In this document: piece after piece, positions 18,401-25,854 of the stretch | Layout of the letters: each line of letters starts with the position of its first letter | Numbering within the stretch: position 1 is the stretch's first letter | NCBI RefSeq assembly: GCF_025351285.1 | Contig: NZ_JANXWG010000079.1 | Span: 1 to 40,126 of the forward strand | Reading direction: 5' to 3' | DNA: 40,126 nt | Source: Novosphingobium sp. | Lineage (GTDB): Bacteria > Pseudomonadota > Alphaproteobacteria > Sphingomonadales > Sphingomonadaceae | Notes under the pieces: model-generated | What the model was told of the DNA's origin: nothing | The model's input: the letters and a program-made list of their open reading frames with translations, nothing else | Database searches by the model: none | Translations under genes and position numbers: made by a program

Positions 18401-19016
18401 AGGGGCTGGGGGTGGGCTGGTCCGGCGCAGCGCCACCCCCAGCTGCTGTTCCTTCGGAACGCCTTCGGCTCCCCGCAAGCGGGCGGGGGACAAAGAGCGG
18501 CACAACATTGCTCTCCACCGCAACCGTGAACCGCGTCTCCAAATCCCCCGGCGGCACCAGCACCAACTGCACCCCCTCGCTCCATTCCGCCACCATGCCG
18601 AGCGAGATATCGCACACCCCCTTGGCCTGCCATTCGCCGTCGATCGTCGCCATGCGTCCGGCGGAAATCAGCCGGCACAGCCGCCCGTAAGCCTCACGAT
18701 CGGTGGGATAGGCCAGGAACGTCAGTCCTTCGACGGTTTCAATCCGGCACCCGATCACCGGACGCACTCGCACCGTCGAAGCCTCGGTGTGCAGCCGCAC
18801 CACGCCCGCCATGGTGTTGGCATCGGCGATCCCCAGCGCATCGTACCCCAACGCGCGCGCCGCCATGACCAGGTCGACCGCGTCCGACGCCCCGCGCAGG
18901 AACGAGAAGCACGTCATCAGCCCCAGCTCGACGTAGGGGCTGGCGGGCAGCGGCGTGACGTCATCGGGGTCGGCCACAATGCGGCGACGGTCGGGGGTCA
19001 GCGGTCCTTCGGGCAT
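15495..19016 (-). CDS. dnaE2: Error-prone DNA polymerase DnaE2
   Basis: DnaE2 is the C-family polymerase that performs damage-induced translesion synthesis with ImuA and ImuB. The product has an N-terminal PHP domain (TCFSFLRGASDAVDLVMAA at about 35-53), the palm acidic motif PPDIDVDFEHERRE, fingers and thumb regions, a helix-hairpin-helix region and an OB-fold tail. At 1173 residues it is longer than the usual 1050-1100. Part of the excess is residues about 176-211, encoded by an inverted-repeat element at 18382-18489 inserted in frame. An exact SOS box lies 28 bases upstream of the ATG at 19016, so it should be LexA-controlled from its own promoter. In most relatives dnaE2 directly follows imuB; here a plus-strand hydrolase separates them. 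Confidence 0.95.
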   Translation of the reverse strand: MPEGPLTPDRRRIVADPDDVTPLPASPYVELGLMTCFSFLRGASDAVDLVMAARALGYDALGIADANTMAGVVRLHTEASTVRVRPVIGCRIETVEGLTFLAYPTDREAYGRLCRLISAGRMATIDGEWQAKGVCDISLGMVAEWSEGVQLVLVPPGDLETRFTVAVESNVVPLFVPRPLAGSRRRSEGTAAGGGAAPDQPTPSPSRKRAGGLAALLPDLIRQLPTLRHIAASYLYVGDDMARIAALDAMARANGLSILATNDVLYAEPDRRPLHDVMTAIRHKTTVANAGLLLDPNAERHLKSPAEMVRLFASWPHAIAATRDLADACLFTLEELRYEYPEEICPPGLTPQDYLETLTWEGAEERYPANDYPAGVPQTVRDTLTRELALIGKLKLATYFLTIKDIVDFARAQDPPILCQGRGSAANSAVCYCLEITAVDPARHALLFDRFISEERKEPPDIDVDFEHERREEVIQYIYRRFGRQRAGLCATVIHYRPRMAIREVGKAMGLSEDVTSALARTVWGGHGREIGEKHVAETGMDLSDPHLRRVLKLTDLMIGMPRHLSQHVGGFILTQGPLTETVPIGNGAMPERSFIEWDKDDIDALGILKVDVLALGMLTCIRKCLDLLGEHHGRDLALATVPREDPETYAMLRKGDSLGVFQVESRAQMNMLPRLRPREFYDLVIQVAIVRPGPIQGDMVHPYLKRRRGEERVSIPAPGPAHGPPDELTSILGRTLGVPIFQEQAMKIALDAAKFSSVEANRLRKAMATFRSRGMVDELQDMMVERMVARGYDRDFSQRCFNQIKGFGEYGFPESHAASFAHLVYVSSWLKCHYPAAFAAALLNSQPMGFYAPAQIVRDAAEHGVRVLAVDVNHSAWDCTLEAQDTPHAGEDQRFALRLGLRQIDGFPEHAAAKLVAARLEGGAFTDVGALKGRGGLTPALIERLAAADAFGSLNLPRRQALWEARSLIAAPALPLFAFADARDEGTEATQTRLPSMPLSEEVVADYQTQRLSLKAHPLAFLRASLAERGFVRAADLRSRKFRSMVQVAGVVLIRQRPGSAKGVCFITLEDESGVVNVVVWPDMMEKNRKVVMGARLMEVRGRVEYDDEVIHLIAASLTDASGELARLSDQALAPAMARADEVNRPLSERTAPASRSHPRNVRIIPKSRDFH
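18382..18489. repeat. Palindromic repeat element inserted in frame within dnaE2
   Basis: The 108-base element is bounded by exact 18-base inverted repeats (18383-18400 and 18472-18489, core CCCGCTTGCGGG). Inside is a second inverted pair, GCTGGGGGTGG (18405-18415) and CCACCCCCAGC (18433-18443), and a small GTTCC/GGAAC hairpin. It can fold into a long cruciform. Its length is a multiple of three and it has no stop in the dnaE2 frame, adding a Pro/Ser/Arg/Gly-rich segment to the PHP domain. The core CCGCTTGCGGGAGGGG also occurs in the intergenic palindrome at 20149-20182. Confidence 0.85.
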
Positions 19017-19043
19017 TCCATTGTTTCAGCGTGAGTCGCAATT

Positions 19044-19058
19044 GTTCACTTTACGTTC
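19044..19058 (-). promoter_or_regulatory. LexA-binding site (SOS box) upstream of dnaE2
   Basis: The plus strand reads GTTC, ACTTTAC, GTTC, an exact GTTC-N7-GTTC. It is 28 bases upstream of the dnaE2 start on the minus strand, and 154 bases upstream of the plus-strand hydrolase. The close spacing to dnaE2 makes that gene the likely target. Confidence 0.85.
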
Positions 19059-19212
19059 TCATCAACCGCTTGACTACCCTCGCCGCATCGCGCGTCTGCC
19101 ACGGCATGACGAAGGCTTGCGCGCACCGGAAACTCCCAGCCGTTCCGATAGTTGTGAACCCGAGGCGACTGATCGCCCAAGGACTTGCCCGAAACCCTGC
19201 CGGAGAATCCCC

Positions 19213-20136
19213 ATGCCCACGATCGAAACCCGCCACGGAACCCGCCTACACGCCAAGATCTGGGGCGATGGCAGCCCGGTCGTGCTGATCCACGGCTGGC
19301 CGCTTTCGGGCGATAGCTGGGACCCGGTCACTCACGCGCTCGCCGAAGCCGGGTTCAAGGCGATTGCCTATGACCGACGCGGGTTCGGCAAATCAGACCA
19401 GCCATCGGGCGGATACGACTATGACACCTTCGCCGACGATCTTGCCAGCGTGATCGAGCAAACCGCGAATGGTGAAGACGTCGCACTGATCGGCTTCTCG
19501 ATGGGCGGCGGCGAAATCGCGCGCTATCTTTCACGCCACGGTGCCAAGGGCATTTCGCGCGTTGCGCTGGTCTCATCGGTCGTACCGTACATGCTCCAGA
19601 CCGATGACAACCCGCACGGCGTGCCGCAAGCCACCTTCGACCAGATGACCGAGGGCATGCTGCAGGACCGGGCCAAGTTCATGCGCGGCTTTTTCAAGGA
19701 CTTCTTCGGCGTCAGCCTGCTGGTCAGCCCGGTCAACAGCGAACAACTGGACCTTGCCTGGGCCAGCGCGATGCAGGCGGGCCTGCGTCCCACGCTCGCC
19801 GCCGCGCACGCTTTTGCCACCACCGATTTCCGCCCCGACTTGCCCAGCTTCACCGTGCCCACGCTGGTGATCCACGGCACCGCCGACAAGACCGTGCCGA
19901 TCGACGCCACCGGCCGCGCGGTGGCCGCCGCTGTGCCGCATGCGCAACTGGTCGAATACGATGGCGAGCCGCACGGCGTGTTCGCCAGCCAGACCGATCG
20001 GCTGATTGGCGACCTGCTGGCATTCCTGGGCGGCACAGACATGCGCGAAGCCGCGCTCGACCAGGCGAGTCAGGCCGATCGGCAGATTATGCTGGATGAG
20101 TTGAGCCGCGAATCGCTGGTCATGCCGCACCTTTGA
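19213..20136 (+). CDS. Alpha/beta hydrolase, arylesterase / cofactor-free haloperoxidase type
   Basis: The 307-residue protein is an alpha/beta hydrolase: the oxyanion-region HGWPLSGDSW (about 27-36), YDRRGFGKSDQP, the nucleophile elbow GFSMGG with Ser96, the acid in VIHGTADKTVP, and the catalytic His in GEPHGVF. This pattern is typical of serine esterases and cofactor-free haloperoxidases (perhydrolases), which act on esters or carboxylic acids; the true substrate cannot be read from sequence. The start ATG at 19213 has GGAG seven bases upstream; the frame is open from 18955, but those residues overlap dnaE2 and its promoter. About 30 C-terminal residues after the fold (DQASQADRQIMLDELSRES) are an unusual acidic tail. 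It lies between dnaE2 and imuB on the opposite strand. Confidence 0.92.
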   Translation: MPTIETRHGTRLHAKIWGDGSPVVLIHGWPLSGDSWDPVTHALAEAGFKAIAYDRRGFGKSDQPSGGYDYDTFADDLASVIEQTANGEDVALIGFSMGGGEIARYLSRHGAKGISRVALVSSVVPYMLQTDDNPHGVPQATFDQMTEGMLQDRAKFMRGFFKDFFGVSLLVSPVNSEQLDLAWASAMQAGLRPTLAAAHAFATTDFRPDLPSFTVPTLVIHGTADKTVPIDATGRAVAAAVPHAQLVEYDGEPHGVFASQTDRLIGDLLAFLGGTDMREAALDQASQADRQIMLDELSRESLVMPHL

Positions 20137-20148
20137 GACGGGCGCCAG

Positions 20149-20182
20149 CTTGACCCCCTCCCGCTTGCGGGAGGGGGTCAAG
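20149..20182. repeat. Perfect 34-base palindrome between hydrolase and imuB
   Basis: CTTGACCCCCTCCCGC and its exact reverse complement form a 16-base-pair stem with a two-base centre. It starts 12 bases after the hydrolase stop and ends one base before the imuB stop, so it could end transcription from both sides, although there is no T-run. It shares the core CCGCTTGCGGGAGGGG with the element inside dnaE2, which suggests one dispersed repeat family. Confidence 0.85.
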
Positions 20183-20183
20183 G

Positions 20184-21755
20184 TTACCCACACAGCCCTT
20201 GCAGAAACCATTCGGGCGCCCCGCCGCGGCCATCGCCCGCAATCCCTGCGCGATAGATCCAGTAGCGCCGGCCGGTGTCATCCTCGATCCGGTAGTAATC
20301 GCGCAGCCGGGCGGTCGATTTCTCTCGCCACCATTCCGGCGCGATCCGCTCCGGCCCTTCGGCGCGTGCGATTTCGTGGACATTGCCGCGCCAGCGGAAG
20401 CGCCGCGGCAGTCCATCGGGCGTGGCGTAAAGCACCGCGATCGATTCGGGCAGATCCAGCAATTTCAGCGGGCGCGCGTGGAACGCAAGCGCGCCCTGTT
20501 CGGCCGGCGGTGGTTCCAGCGGCGGCCGCCAGCGCTGCGCCCGTTCGGGCACGTGGCTGGCGTAAGGCACCGGGCGGCACACTGCGGCTTCGCCCAATCG
20601 CGCCGACAGCCGGTCGATGCAGGCGGCCAGGCTGGTGCCATGGCGTTCGGCCGCCTCCTCGAAATCGGCTTGAGCCAGCGCCAGGGGTTCGCTCCAGCTC
20701 ACGCGCAGCCGCATCAGTTCGATGCCGAGCCCAGCATCGATATCGTCGAGCTTGCCGGCCATCAGTCGCACGATATGGCTCGCATCGCGCGTGGCGGCGG
20801 CCAGTTCGAGCCGCCGCACCACCACTTCGCCGTCGAGCTTCCACAGCCCCAGTTCGAGCCGTCGCGCGCCCTGCCCCAGCCCTTCGAGCACCCGCACCAT
20901 ATCGGCCGCCAGGTCTGCCACCACGCGGTCGAGCAGCGCACGATGGCGGATCGGCTCCATCAGCCGGCGTTCGACCATCGGTGCAGAAACCCCGATCACC
21001 GGTAGCGCGGGTTCGGGCACCAGCCCCAGCAACTGGTCAAGCCGCAGCAGCGGATTGGCTGCAGCCGAGCGCCGGTTGCGGAAGCGCCGCGCCAAGGCCG
21101 CGCGGTCCACGCCATGCAGATCACCCAGCCGCTTCAACCCCAGCCGGCGAAGCAGCACCAGCACATCGTCATCGAGCCGCAGCGCCGCCGCCGGCAAGTC
21201 TGCCAGCCGCGCCATCGGTTCATCGTGCAGGTCCAGGATCGAACGATCACGCCCATGATGCGCAAGCGCCCAGGCCGCGCCCGCCGTGGGCGCCAGGGCC
21301 AGCCGCACGCCCAGCCCGCGCCGCGCGAACCGGCGGGCAGCATCGGCCAACAGCGCCGTTTCACCGCCGTAAAGATGCGCAACACCGGCAGTATCGACCA
21401 GCAGGCCATCGGGCGGGTCGAGCGCACTCCACGGCCCCCAGCGCTGCGCCCACAGCGCCAGCGCCTCGAGCATGGCAAGATCGCCCGCCGGATCGGACGG
21501 CTGCACCACCAGCGCCGGGCACAGCGCGCGCGCGTCGGCGAGCAGCATTCCCGCGCGCGCACCCGATCCTTGCGCGGCACGGTTGGCGGCATCGATCCGC
21601 GGCCCCCGCGCGGTTTCGGTGATCAGGACGACAGGGTCTGCGTCGGCACTTTCCTCGCTAACCAGCCGCCACCGGTCGATCGCCAGGTCCATGCACCAGA
21701 TCGCCATGATCCGGCGAAGTGGAGGTGGCTTCGGCGAAAAGGGTGGTTGGGTCAT
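20184..21755 (-). CDS. imuB: ImuB, inactive Y-family polymerase subunit of the SOS mutasome
   Basis: ImuB is a DinB-related protein that bridges ImuA, DnaE2 and the beta clamp during damage-induced mutagenesis. The 523-residue product keeps the Y-family layout: a palm-like start (MAIWCMDLAIDRW), the ALCPAL and GLLVDTAGVAHLYGG segments, helix-hairpin-helix with LGLKRLGDLHGVDRAALARRF, and a C-terminal region rich in Trp/Arg. As in other ImuB proteins, the catalytic acidic residues of active Y polymerases are not conserved (the first strand reads LAIDRW). I use the ATG at 21755, preceded by GGAAAG; an in-frame ATG at 21707 is possible. It overlaps the end of imuA by 98 bases in another frame, so the two should be translationally coupled. 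Confidence 0.93.
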   Translation of the reverse strand: MTQPPFSPKPPPLRRIMAIWCMDLAIDRWRLVSEESADADPVVLITETARGPRIDAANRAAQGSGARAGMLLADARALCPALVVQPSDPAGDLAMLEALALWAQRWGPWSALDPPDGLLVDTAGVAHLYGGETALLADAARRFARRGLGVRLALAPTAGAAWALAHHGRDRSILDLHDEPMARLADLPAAALRLDDDVLVLLRRLGLKRLGDLHGVDRAALARRFRNRRSAAANPLLRLDQLLGLVPEPALPVIGVSAPMVERRLMEPIRHRALLDRVVADLAADMVRVLEGLGQGARRLELGLWKLDGEVVVRRLELAAATRDASHIVRLMAGKLDDIDAGLGIELMRLRVSWSEPLALAQADFEEAAERHGTSLAACIDRLSARLGEAAVCRPVPYASHVPERAQRWRPPLEPPPAEQGALAFHARPLKLLDLPESIAVLYATPDGLPRRFRWRGNVHEIARAEGPERIAPEWWREKSTARLRDYYRIEDDTGRRYWIYRAGIAGDGRGGAPEWFLQGLCG

Positions 21756-22458
21756 CGGTGGGGGACTTTCCGGTGCCTAATATCCAGCGTCCGGGTTGGA
21801 AGGTGTGTGCGCGGAACAGATCGGCATGCCAGCGCGGCGGGCCCGGCGCATGACCGTTCCAGCGCGGTGGAGGCGAGGGTGCGGCGCGCGCCTCCCACCG
21901 CATCCGCGCCGAACCGAGATCGCGCCGCGCCCCCAGCCGTATCAGCCACAGCGGCACGCCGTGCTTTTCGGCGGCCAGGCTCAACCGGCGCGACGCGGTG
22001 AAATCGAGCGCGCGGGGGTTGCCTGCGATTTCTCCCACCACGAACGCCAGATCGCGGCAGCGCAGCCCTTCTTCGAGCGCGAACAGCGCGTCTTCGGGGC
22101 TTTCGGCGGAAACGTGGACCAGGCGATGGCGCAAGGCCTGCGGCAGGCCGGCGCGGTAAGGCCGCCCGCCCAGCCGGCGCGCGGCCTTGTCCTGCACCCA
22201 CAACCAAGGCCGCTGATCTTCATCTGCGGCTTGCGAGGCTTGTGACTGACCGGCCCGGTTCAGCGCAAAAGCCAGCGCCAGCCCGGCGCCGCTGGCTTCC
22301 CCAGCGGCGGCAAAAATTTCGGTGTGCCGGCAATCGAAGCCCTGCCCCGGAGACCAGCGGCCTTCGATCGGCCCGACTCGCGCCAGCAAGCCCGGAACCA
22401 GCCCATGCGCGGGTGTCGCAGCGGGATCTGCGGAGGAAGATGCGTGTGTTGATGCCAT
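21658..22458 (-). CDS. imuA: ImuA, RecA/SulA-like subunit of the SOS mutasome
   Basis: ImuA is a RecA-like protein needed for DnaE2-dependent mutagenesis; it interacts with ImuB. The 266-residue product has recognisable ImuA features: an early segment with HTEIFAAAGEASGAGLALAFALN, WLWVQDKAARRLGGRPY, a central LVHVSAESPEDALFALEEGLRC, and AEKHGVPLWLIRLG. The ATG at 22458 is chosen because it lies 15 bases downstream of an exact SOS box and follows AAAAGG; the frame is open to 22611 but those residues cross the promoter. The long C-terminal tail is Pro/Ser/Thr-rich and overlaps imuB. Confidence 0.9.
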   Translation of the reverse strand: MASTHASSSADPAATPAHGLVPGLLARVGPIEGRWSPGQGFDCRHTEIFAAAGEASGAGLALAFALNRAGQSQASQAADEDQRPWLWVQDKAARRLGGRPYRAGLPQALRHRLVHVSAESPEDALFALEEGLRCRDLAFVVGEIAGNPRALDFTASRRLSLAAEKHGVPLWLIRLGARRDLGSARMRWEARAAPSPPPRWNGHAPGPPRWHADLFRAHTFQPGRWILGTGKSPTDDPTTLFAEATSTSPDHGDLVHGPGDRPVAAG

Positions 22459-22473
22459 GCGAATCGCCTTTTC

Positions 22474-22488
22474 GTTCTTATTATGTTC
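22474..22488 (-). promoter_or_regulatory. LexA-binding site (SOS box) upstream of imuA-imuB
   Basis: The plus strand reads GTTC, TTATTAT, GTTC, an exact GTTC-N7-GTTC. It ends 15 bases upstream of the imuA ATG on the minus strand, and lies 126 bases upstream of the divergent stress-protein gene. It should place imuAB under LexA control. Confidence 0.87.
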
Positions 22489-22614
22489 CGTTTTACAGGA
22501 TTCGCAATCGGCTTTTGGGGAATGTCCCCGATCATCTTTCCCACTTTGGATCGCCGGGAACCAGGCACCGGACTCCCCGTTTCCAAAGCAATCCCATTCC
22601 CGAAAGGTCAAATC

Positions 22615-23097
22615 ATGCAGTACAGCGACGGCAAGCCCGACGAATTGAAAAAGAAATTCTGGAATGCACTCGAAGCGTCATCCTTCGTGATGCTCCAGCG
22701 CGATGCCGACCCCGAATCCGCAGCGCCGATGACCGCAAGCCTGGATAAGGACGCCCATCACGCAATCTGGTTCTTCACCGGCCGCGACAACCGCTTCGCC
22801 GCGAAGGGCCCCGCCACCGCCAACTTCGCATCGAAGGGCCACGACCTGTTCGCGCGCTTTTCGGGCTTGCTGGTCGAGGAAACCGACAAGGCGCGGCTCG
22901 ACAAGCAATGGTCGAACTTCGTCGAGGCGTGGTTCCCCGGCGGCAAGCAGGACCCCAACCTGCTGTTCCTGCGCATGGACCTGGGCCATGCCGCGATCTG
23001 GTCGGGCCAGATGGGCCTGCTGACCACCGCCAGGATGGCGCTGGGCATGGACGTGCGCGACGAAGTTGGCGGAAAGTACGTCGAAACCGTGCTGTGA
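22615..23097 (+). CDS. General stress protein 26-like, pyridoxamine 5'-phosphate oxidase fold
   Basis: The 160-residue soluble protein matches the Pyrid_ox_like family (general stress protein 26): a split-barrel flavin- or heme-binding fold with SSFVMLQ, PMTASLD, IWFFTGRDN, the FASKGHDLFARFSG strand pair, and WFPGGKQDPNLLFLRMD near the C-terminus. Members bind FMN or FAD in some species, and their substrates are mostly unknown. The start ATG at 22615 follows CGAAAGG; the upstream open frame to 22483 crosses the imuA promoter and does not look coding. It ends before a strong bidirectional terminator shared with the convergent permease gene. Confidence 0.9.
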   Translation: MQYSDGKPDELKKKFWNALEASSFVMLQRDADPESAAPMTASLDKDAHHAIWFFTGRDNRFAAKGPATANFASKGHDLFARFSGLLVEETDKARLDKQWSNFVEAWFPGGKQDPNLLFLRMDLGHAAIWSGQMGLLTTARMALGMDVRDEVGGKYVETVL

Positions 23098-23120
23098 ACC
23101 TCGCGGCCAACTAAGAAAAA

Positions 23121-23153
23121 GGGCCGCCCGGATTACTCCGGGCGGCCCTTTTT
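23121..23153. terminator. Bidirectional rho-independent terminator
   Basis: GGGCCGCCCGGA, a TTAC loop and the exact complement form a 12-base-pair stem, with TTTTT after it and AAAAA just before it. It therefore works as a terminator on both strands, ending the stress-protein mRNA and the convergent permease mRNA. Confidence 0.93.
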
Positions 23154-23186
23154 GCGTCTGGCGGGCCAGAAGCCCCGCTTAAGCGA

Positions 23187-24713
23187 TCAGACCTCGTGCC
23201 CCGCCGCGATCACTGGAGGCACATCGTCGAGGCTGTCATCGATCCCCCGGCCCACATGGCTGCGGCTGCGGCTGTAGCCGAAATAGACCACCAGCCCGAT
23301 CAGCCCCCACGCGGGGAAGAAGGTTTTGGTGAACAGCGGCAGACTGAAATACAGATAGACGCAGCCGATGATCGCCAGCGGCCCGATCACATAGACCGCC
23401 GGGGTGCGGAAGCTGCGCACGCGGTCGGGATCGGTGCGCCGCAGCACCATCACCGCGATCGCCACGCAGGCGAATGCATAGAGCGTGCCCGCGTTCGACA
23501 GATCGGCCAGCTTGCCCACCGGCAGGAACCCGGCGAACACCAGCGCGAACATGCCCGTAGCGATGGTGATCACGTAAGGCGTTTTATAGCGCGGGTGGAC
23601 TTTGGCGAAAGCGGCGGGAAAAAGCCCGTCGCGCGCCATCACGAAAGCAACGCGGGTCTGGCCGTACATCATCATCAGGATCACCGAAGGCAGCGCGATC
23701 GTCGCCGCCAACGCAAGCAGGTTGCCCACTTGCAAGTGCCCGGTCTGCTGCATCACCGTGACCAGCGCCTCGTGGCTGCACGTCATCGGCAATTTGGCGC
23801 CGCCCGCGACGATCTCATTGCAACGCTGCGTCAGTGCCATGCTGCCCGGATCGAGCAAGGCCCCGCCGATCGCCGTAACCGGCTGCGCACCGATCGATCC
23901 GATCGCGCCGGCGGCGACCAGGATATAGATGATCGTGCAGAAAATCAGCGATCCGATCAGCCCGATCGGCACGTTGCGCTGCGGGTTGATGGTTTCCTCG
24001 GCCGCGGTCGACACCGCGTCGAACCCGACATAGGCAAAGAAGATCGAGGCCGCTGCGCCCGCCACGCCGGTCATCCCCGTAGGCATGAACGGGTGAAACT
24101 TTTCGGCGTGCATCACCGGCAGCGCCAGCACCAGGAACAGCGCCAGTGCCGACAGCTTGACCATCACCAGCACCGAGTTGACCCGCGCGCTTTCGGTCGT
24201 GCCGATAACCAGCAGCCAGGTTACCAGCATCGCGATCACCACCGCGGGCAGGTTGATGACGCCGCCATCGTTGGGCGCATTGGCAATGGCCTTGGGGATG
24301 TCGATATGCGCAAAATCGTGGAGCAGCCCGACGAAGTGGTGCGACCATCCTACCGCCACCGCGCTCGCCCCCAGGGCATATTCAAGCACCAGCGACCAGC
24401 CGACAGTCCACGCCAGTACCTCACCCAGCACCGCATAGGTGTAAGTATAAGCCGAGCCAGCCACCGGCACCATCGACGACAGTTCGGAATAGCACAGCGC
24501 CGCGAACGCGCAGACCAATCCGGCGATGACGAAGCTGACCATCATCCCCGGCCCGGCCTTCTGCGCGGCTTCGGCCGTCAGCACGAAGATCCCGGTGCCG
24601 ATCACCGCGCCGATCCCGAGCATGGTCAACTGGAACGCGCCGAGCGATCGGTGCAACGACTTCTTCTTTGCCGTCGCCAGGATGGCATCGAGCGACTTTA
24701 CGCGACCAAACAT
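23187..24713 (-). CDS. APC-superfamily amino acid permease (cationic amino acid transporter type)
   Basis: The 508-residue inner-membrane protein has about 12 to 14 hydrophobic helices. The first helix carries the APC signature [13 protein letters not shown], followed by [12 protein letters not shown] and [32 protein letters not shown] marks helix 6 and PQRNVPIG the following loop; these match the YfnA/CAT-type subgroup that imports amino acids by proton symport. One extended loop contains two Cys residues ([10 protein letters not shown] and LPMTCSHE) that could form a disulfide if it is periplasmic. The substrate cannot be named from sequence. The ATG at 24713 has GGGAG six bases upstream; the ATGs at 24728 and 24758 are less likely. 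It is divergent from panB. Confidence 0.92.
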   Translation of the reverse strand: MFGRVKSLDAILATAKKKSLHRSLGAFQLTMLGIGAVIGTGIFVLTAEAAQKAGPGMMVSFVIAGLVCAFAALCYSELSSMVPVAGSAYTYTYAVLGEVLAWTVGWSLVLEYALGASAVAVGWSHHFVGLLHDFAHIDIPKAIANAPNDGGVINLPAVVIAMLVTWLLVIGTTESARVNSVLVMVKLSALALFLVLALPVMHAEKFHPFMPTGMTGVAGAAASIFFAYVGFDAVSTAAEETINPQRNVPIGLIGSLIFCTIIYILVAAGAIGSIGAQPVTAIGGALLDPGSMALTQRCNEIVAGGAKLPMTCSHEALVTVMQQTGHLQVGNLLALAATIALPSVILMMMYGQTRVAFVMARDGLFPAAFAKVHPRYKTPYVITIATGMFALVFAGFLPVGKLADLSNAGTLYAFACVAIAVMVLRRTDPDRVRSFRTPAVYVIGPLAIIGCVYLYFSLPLFTKTFFPAWGLIGLVVYFGYSRSRSHVGRGIDDSLDDVPPVIAAGHEV

Positions 24714-24879
24714 CAAATTCTCCCTCATCCAGGGCACAACACCGCCTCGCGTTTTCACGAGTGACCGGTTGGTTGCCCCGGAAACCAGTCATGTTGCAGA
24801 CGCTAACGGTCGCACCGCAGGGCGCAAGCGGTTTTTGCCCAAGCTTGCGCGTACCCGCCGAGCGACTAGAAGCAGGGCC

Positions 24880-25749
24880 ATGTCCACCACCTTCCAACTC
24901 GACACCGCGACCAGTCGCGCCAACCCCACGCCCGCACCGATGAAGCGGCTGACCGTACCCGCGATCCGCGCGCGCAAGGTCGAAGGCCACACCGCCCGGC
25001 CGATCGTGATGCTGACCGCCTACACCGCGCGGATGGCGCAATTGCTCGACGAACATTGCGACATGCTGCTGGTCGGCGATTCGCTGGGCCAGGTGATCTA
25101 TGGCCTGCCGTCCAGCGTGCCGGTCACGCTCGACATGATGATCGCGCACGGCGCGGCGGTGGTGCGCGGCAGCTATCACGCGGTGGTGGTCGTCGACCTG
25201 CCGTTCGGGACCTATGAAGCCTCGCCCGAGCAGGCCTTCGCCAGCGCCGCGCGCGTGCTCAAGGAAACCGGCTGCGCTGCGATCAAGCTGGAAGGCGGTG
25301 CTGCGATGGCTGAAACAGTCGCGTTTCTGGTCGCGCGCGGCATTCCGGTGATCGGTCATGTCGGGCTGACCCCGCAGGCGGTCAACGTGCTGGGCGGCTA
25401 CAACGCCCGTGGGCGCAGCGACGCCGAGGCCGACAAGATCTTGGGCGATGCGCGCGCGCTGGCCGATGCCGGCGCCTTCGCGATCGTGATCGAAGGCGTG
25501 GTCGAACCGATCGCGGTGGCCATCACGCAGGCCGTCCCCTGCCCCACCATCGGCATCGGCGCTTCGGCACAATGCGACGGGCAAGTTCTTGTTACCGACG
25601 ACATGCTGGGCATGTTCGATCGCGTGCCGCGCTTCGTGAAGCGATACGAAGCGATCGCCGAAACCATCTCGGGCGCCGCTGCACGCTATGCCGACGAAGT
25701 GCGTGACCGCAGCTTTCCCGGACCGGACCAGACTTACCAGCCCAAGTGA
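24880..25749 (+). CDS. panB: 3-methyl-2-oxobutanoate hydroxymethyltransferase
   Basis: PanB transfers a hydroxymethyl group from methylenetetrahydrofolate to ketoisovalerate, giving ketopantoate, the first committed step to pantothenate and CoA. The 289-residue product carries the barrel motifs [27 protein letters not shown] (metal-binding Asp in VGDS), [24 protein letters not shown] and [14 protein letters not shown]. An N-terminal extension of about 20 residues (rich in Thr, Ala and Pro) precedes the core. The ATG at 24880 is the first in-frame start outside the divergent permease gene. panC is not adjacent, which is common in this group. Confidence 0.95.
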   Translation: MSTTFQLDTATSRANPTPAPMKRLTVPAIRARKVEGHTARPIVMLTAYTARMAQLLDEHCDMLLVGDSLGQVIYGLPSSVPVTLDMMIAHGAAVVRGSYHAVVVVDLPFGTYEASPEQAFASAARVLKETGCAAIKLEGGAAMAETVAFLVARGIPVIGHVGLTPQAVNVLGGYNARGRSDAEADKILGDARALADAGAFAIVIEGVVEPIAVAITQAVPCPTIGIGASAQCDGQVLVTDDMLGMFDRVPRFVKRYEAIAETISGAAARYADEVRDRSFPGPDQTYQPK

Positions 25750-25854
25750 TCGATAGCGCTGTTGATCGGCGCGCGGGGAAACCGACTGCGGGTATTGCCG
25801 TTCAGCCTTCTCGGCCCCATTGAGGCGGCTCGCCAATCTTACGGGATGTAACCT

